Assembly: GCA_947449255.1 (NCBI GenBank)
Contig: CANFQX010000010.1
Location: 57,329 to 121,328 of the forward strand
DNA: 64,000 bases
Source of the DNA: Pseudobdellovibrionaceae bacterium
GTDB lineage: Bacteria > Bdellovibrionota > Bdellovibrionia > Bdellovibrionales > Bdellovibrionaceae
Direction of reading: 5' to 3'
This document shows, piece after piece, positions 63,600 through 64,000 of the stretch (position 1 is the first letter of the stretch; every line of letters begins with the position of its first letter). The position numbers were made by a program, and so were the translations under genes. The notes under the pieces are model-generated. The model did not search any database, was not told the DNA's origin, and saw only the letters and a program-made list of their open reading frames with translations.

Positions 63600-64000
63600 A
63601 AAGTCCCCTTGTGTGGCTTTTGTGGTTCCGAAGTGTGATTTCGAAAATACTTTCTTAGTCAGTACTCCGCTAGAGCAAGGCCAGTGCCAAGTCAGTCCCA
63701 TTTTTCACATATTTCATAAGTGCTTGATATCTAAGCACTTAACTGCTTTTGATCTGTATGTATTTCTTTGCTCCTGAAAGTGAAAAGTGACCAATCTGCG
63801 TACGATTCCTGAAATTAATGCAAAAATAAGCTCAGGCCCGAAATTGGAATCTCGAATTGACTCAAATTAAATGATACCGAAATGGACGATTGAGGGTGCG
63901 CAATTTGGAAAATTGCTTCGATATATTGGATTTAAATATTTTTCGGTGCGAATAATTTGAGTCATCGAAAAAAAGGTCCTGATCGAAATAAACCCGATGA
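63600..64000. other. Terminal gene-free stretch
   Basis: No gene is supported in these 401 bases, which include the upstream region of the outer-membrane protein gene and a 9-bp inverted repeat at 63717-63741. Confidence 0.5.
63717..63741. repeat. Perfect 9-bp inverted repeat
   Basis: TAAGTGCTT (63717-63725) and AAGCACTTA (63733-63741) flank GATATCT. It lies 118 bases upstream of the outer-membrane protein start. Confidence 0.7.

Noticed and set aside
1..64000. CRISPR arrays, insertion sequences, prophage or attachment sites
   Set aside because: No regularly spaced repeats of suitable length, transposase, integrase or phage gene could be seen.

Overview
The window is a chromosomal segment from an AT-rich Gram-negative bacterium. 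It most resembles the Bdellovibrio group (Bdellovibrionota, Pseudobdellovibrionaceae-like). The reasons are an alternative complex III cluster, a type II secretion system split into gspC-K and gspLMN blocks, many small orphan lipoproteins (one with a YQNC-type lipobox), and house-keeping operons in the order seen in these predators. The species is an inference. No rRNA, convincing tRNA, insertion sequence, prophage or CRISPR array is visible.

Region 1 (1-9732, minus strand) is respiratory. actA-actB-actC-actD-actE and the start of actF encode alternative complex III, a quinol:electron-acceptor oxidoreductase. Upstream on the same strand, resB and ccsA encode the system II haem-attachment machinery that the multihaem cytochromes of this complex would need.

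Region 2 (9733-15174) is mixed: an N-formylglutamate amidohydrolase-like gene, a PduO-type cobalamin adenosyltransferase coupled to an unknown acyltransferase-like gene, and a run of unrecognised small genes with sparse coding.

Region 3 (15275-25242, plus) is a type II secretion operon, gspC-D-E-F-G-H-I-J-K. Its inner-membrane platform partners gspL-M-N lie separately at 33644-36990, followed by ssb. Between the two blocks are a DUF4399 protein, TolB, small membrane proteins, an Asp-rich lipoprotein, an MFS transporter, a large secreted DUF4105-like protein and a Gly/His/Tyr-rich secreted protein. The prepilin peptidase is not in the window.

Region 4 (37734-49831) starts with a lipoprotein and an outer-membrane-like protein. 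Then, on the minus strand, comes a mutL-miaA-yicC-gmk-rpoZ-spoT run for mismatch repair, tRNA modification, RNA turnover, GMP kinase, RNA polymerase omega and (p)ppGpp metabolism. A polyprenol-phosphate mannosyltransferase-like gene and several unknown envelope proteins complete it.

Region 5 (49828-60651, minus) is translation and RNA machinery: rimP-nusA-infB-rbfA-truB, then rpsO-pnp-M16 peptidase-dut. The last part (61156-63599, minus) has a RimI-like acetyltransferase, a SurA-like periplasmic protein and a coiled-coil plus beta-barrel outer-membrane protein.

The most interesting unexplained signals are non-coding. They are structured, relatively GC-rich leaders upstream of spoT and rimP, a 13-bp-stem hairpin in a 600-base gene-free stretch before a lipoprotein gene, perfect inverted repeats at 6506 and 25690, and 11-bp tandem repeats in two separate intergenic regions. 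I found no clear new defence or mobile system.
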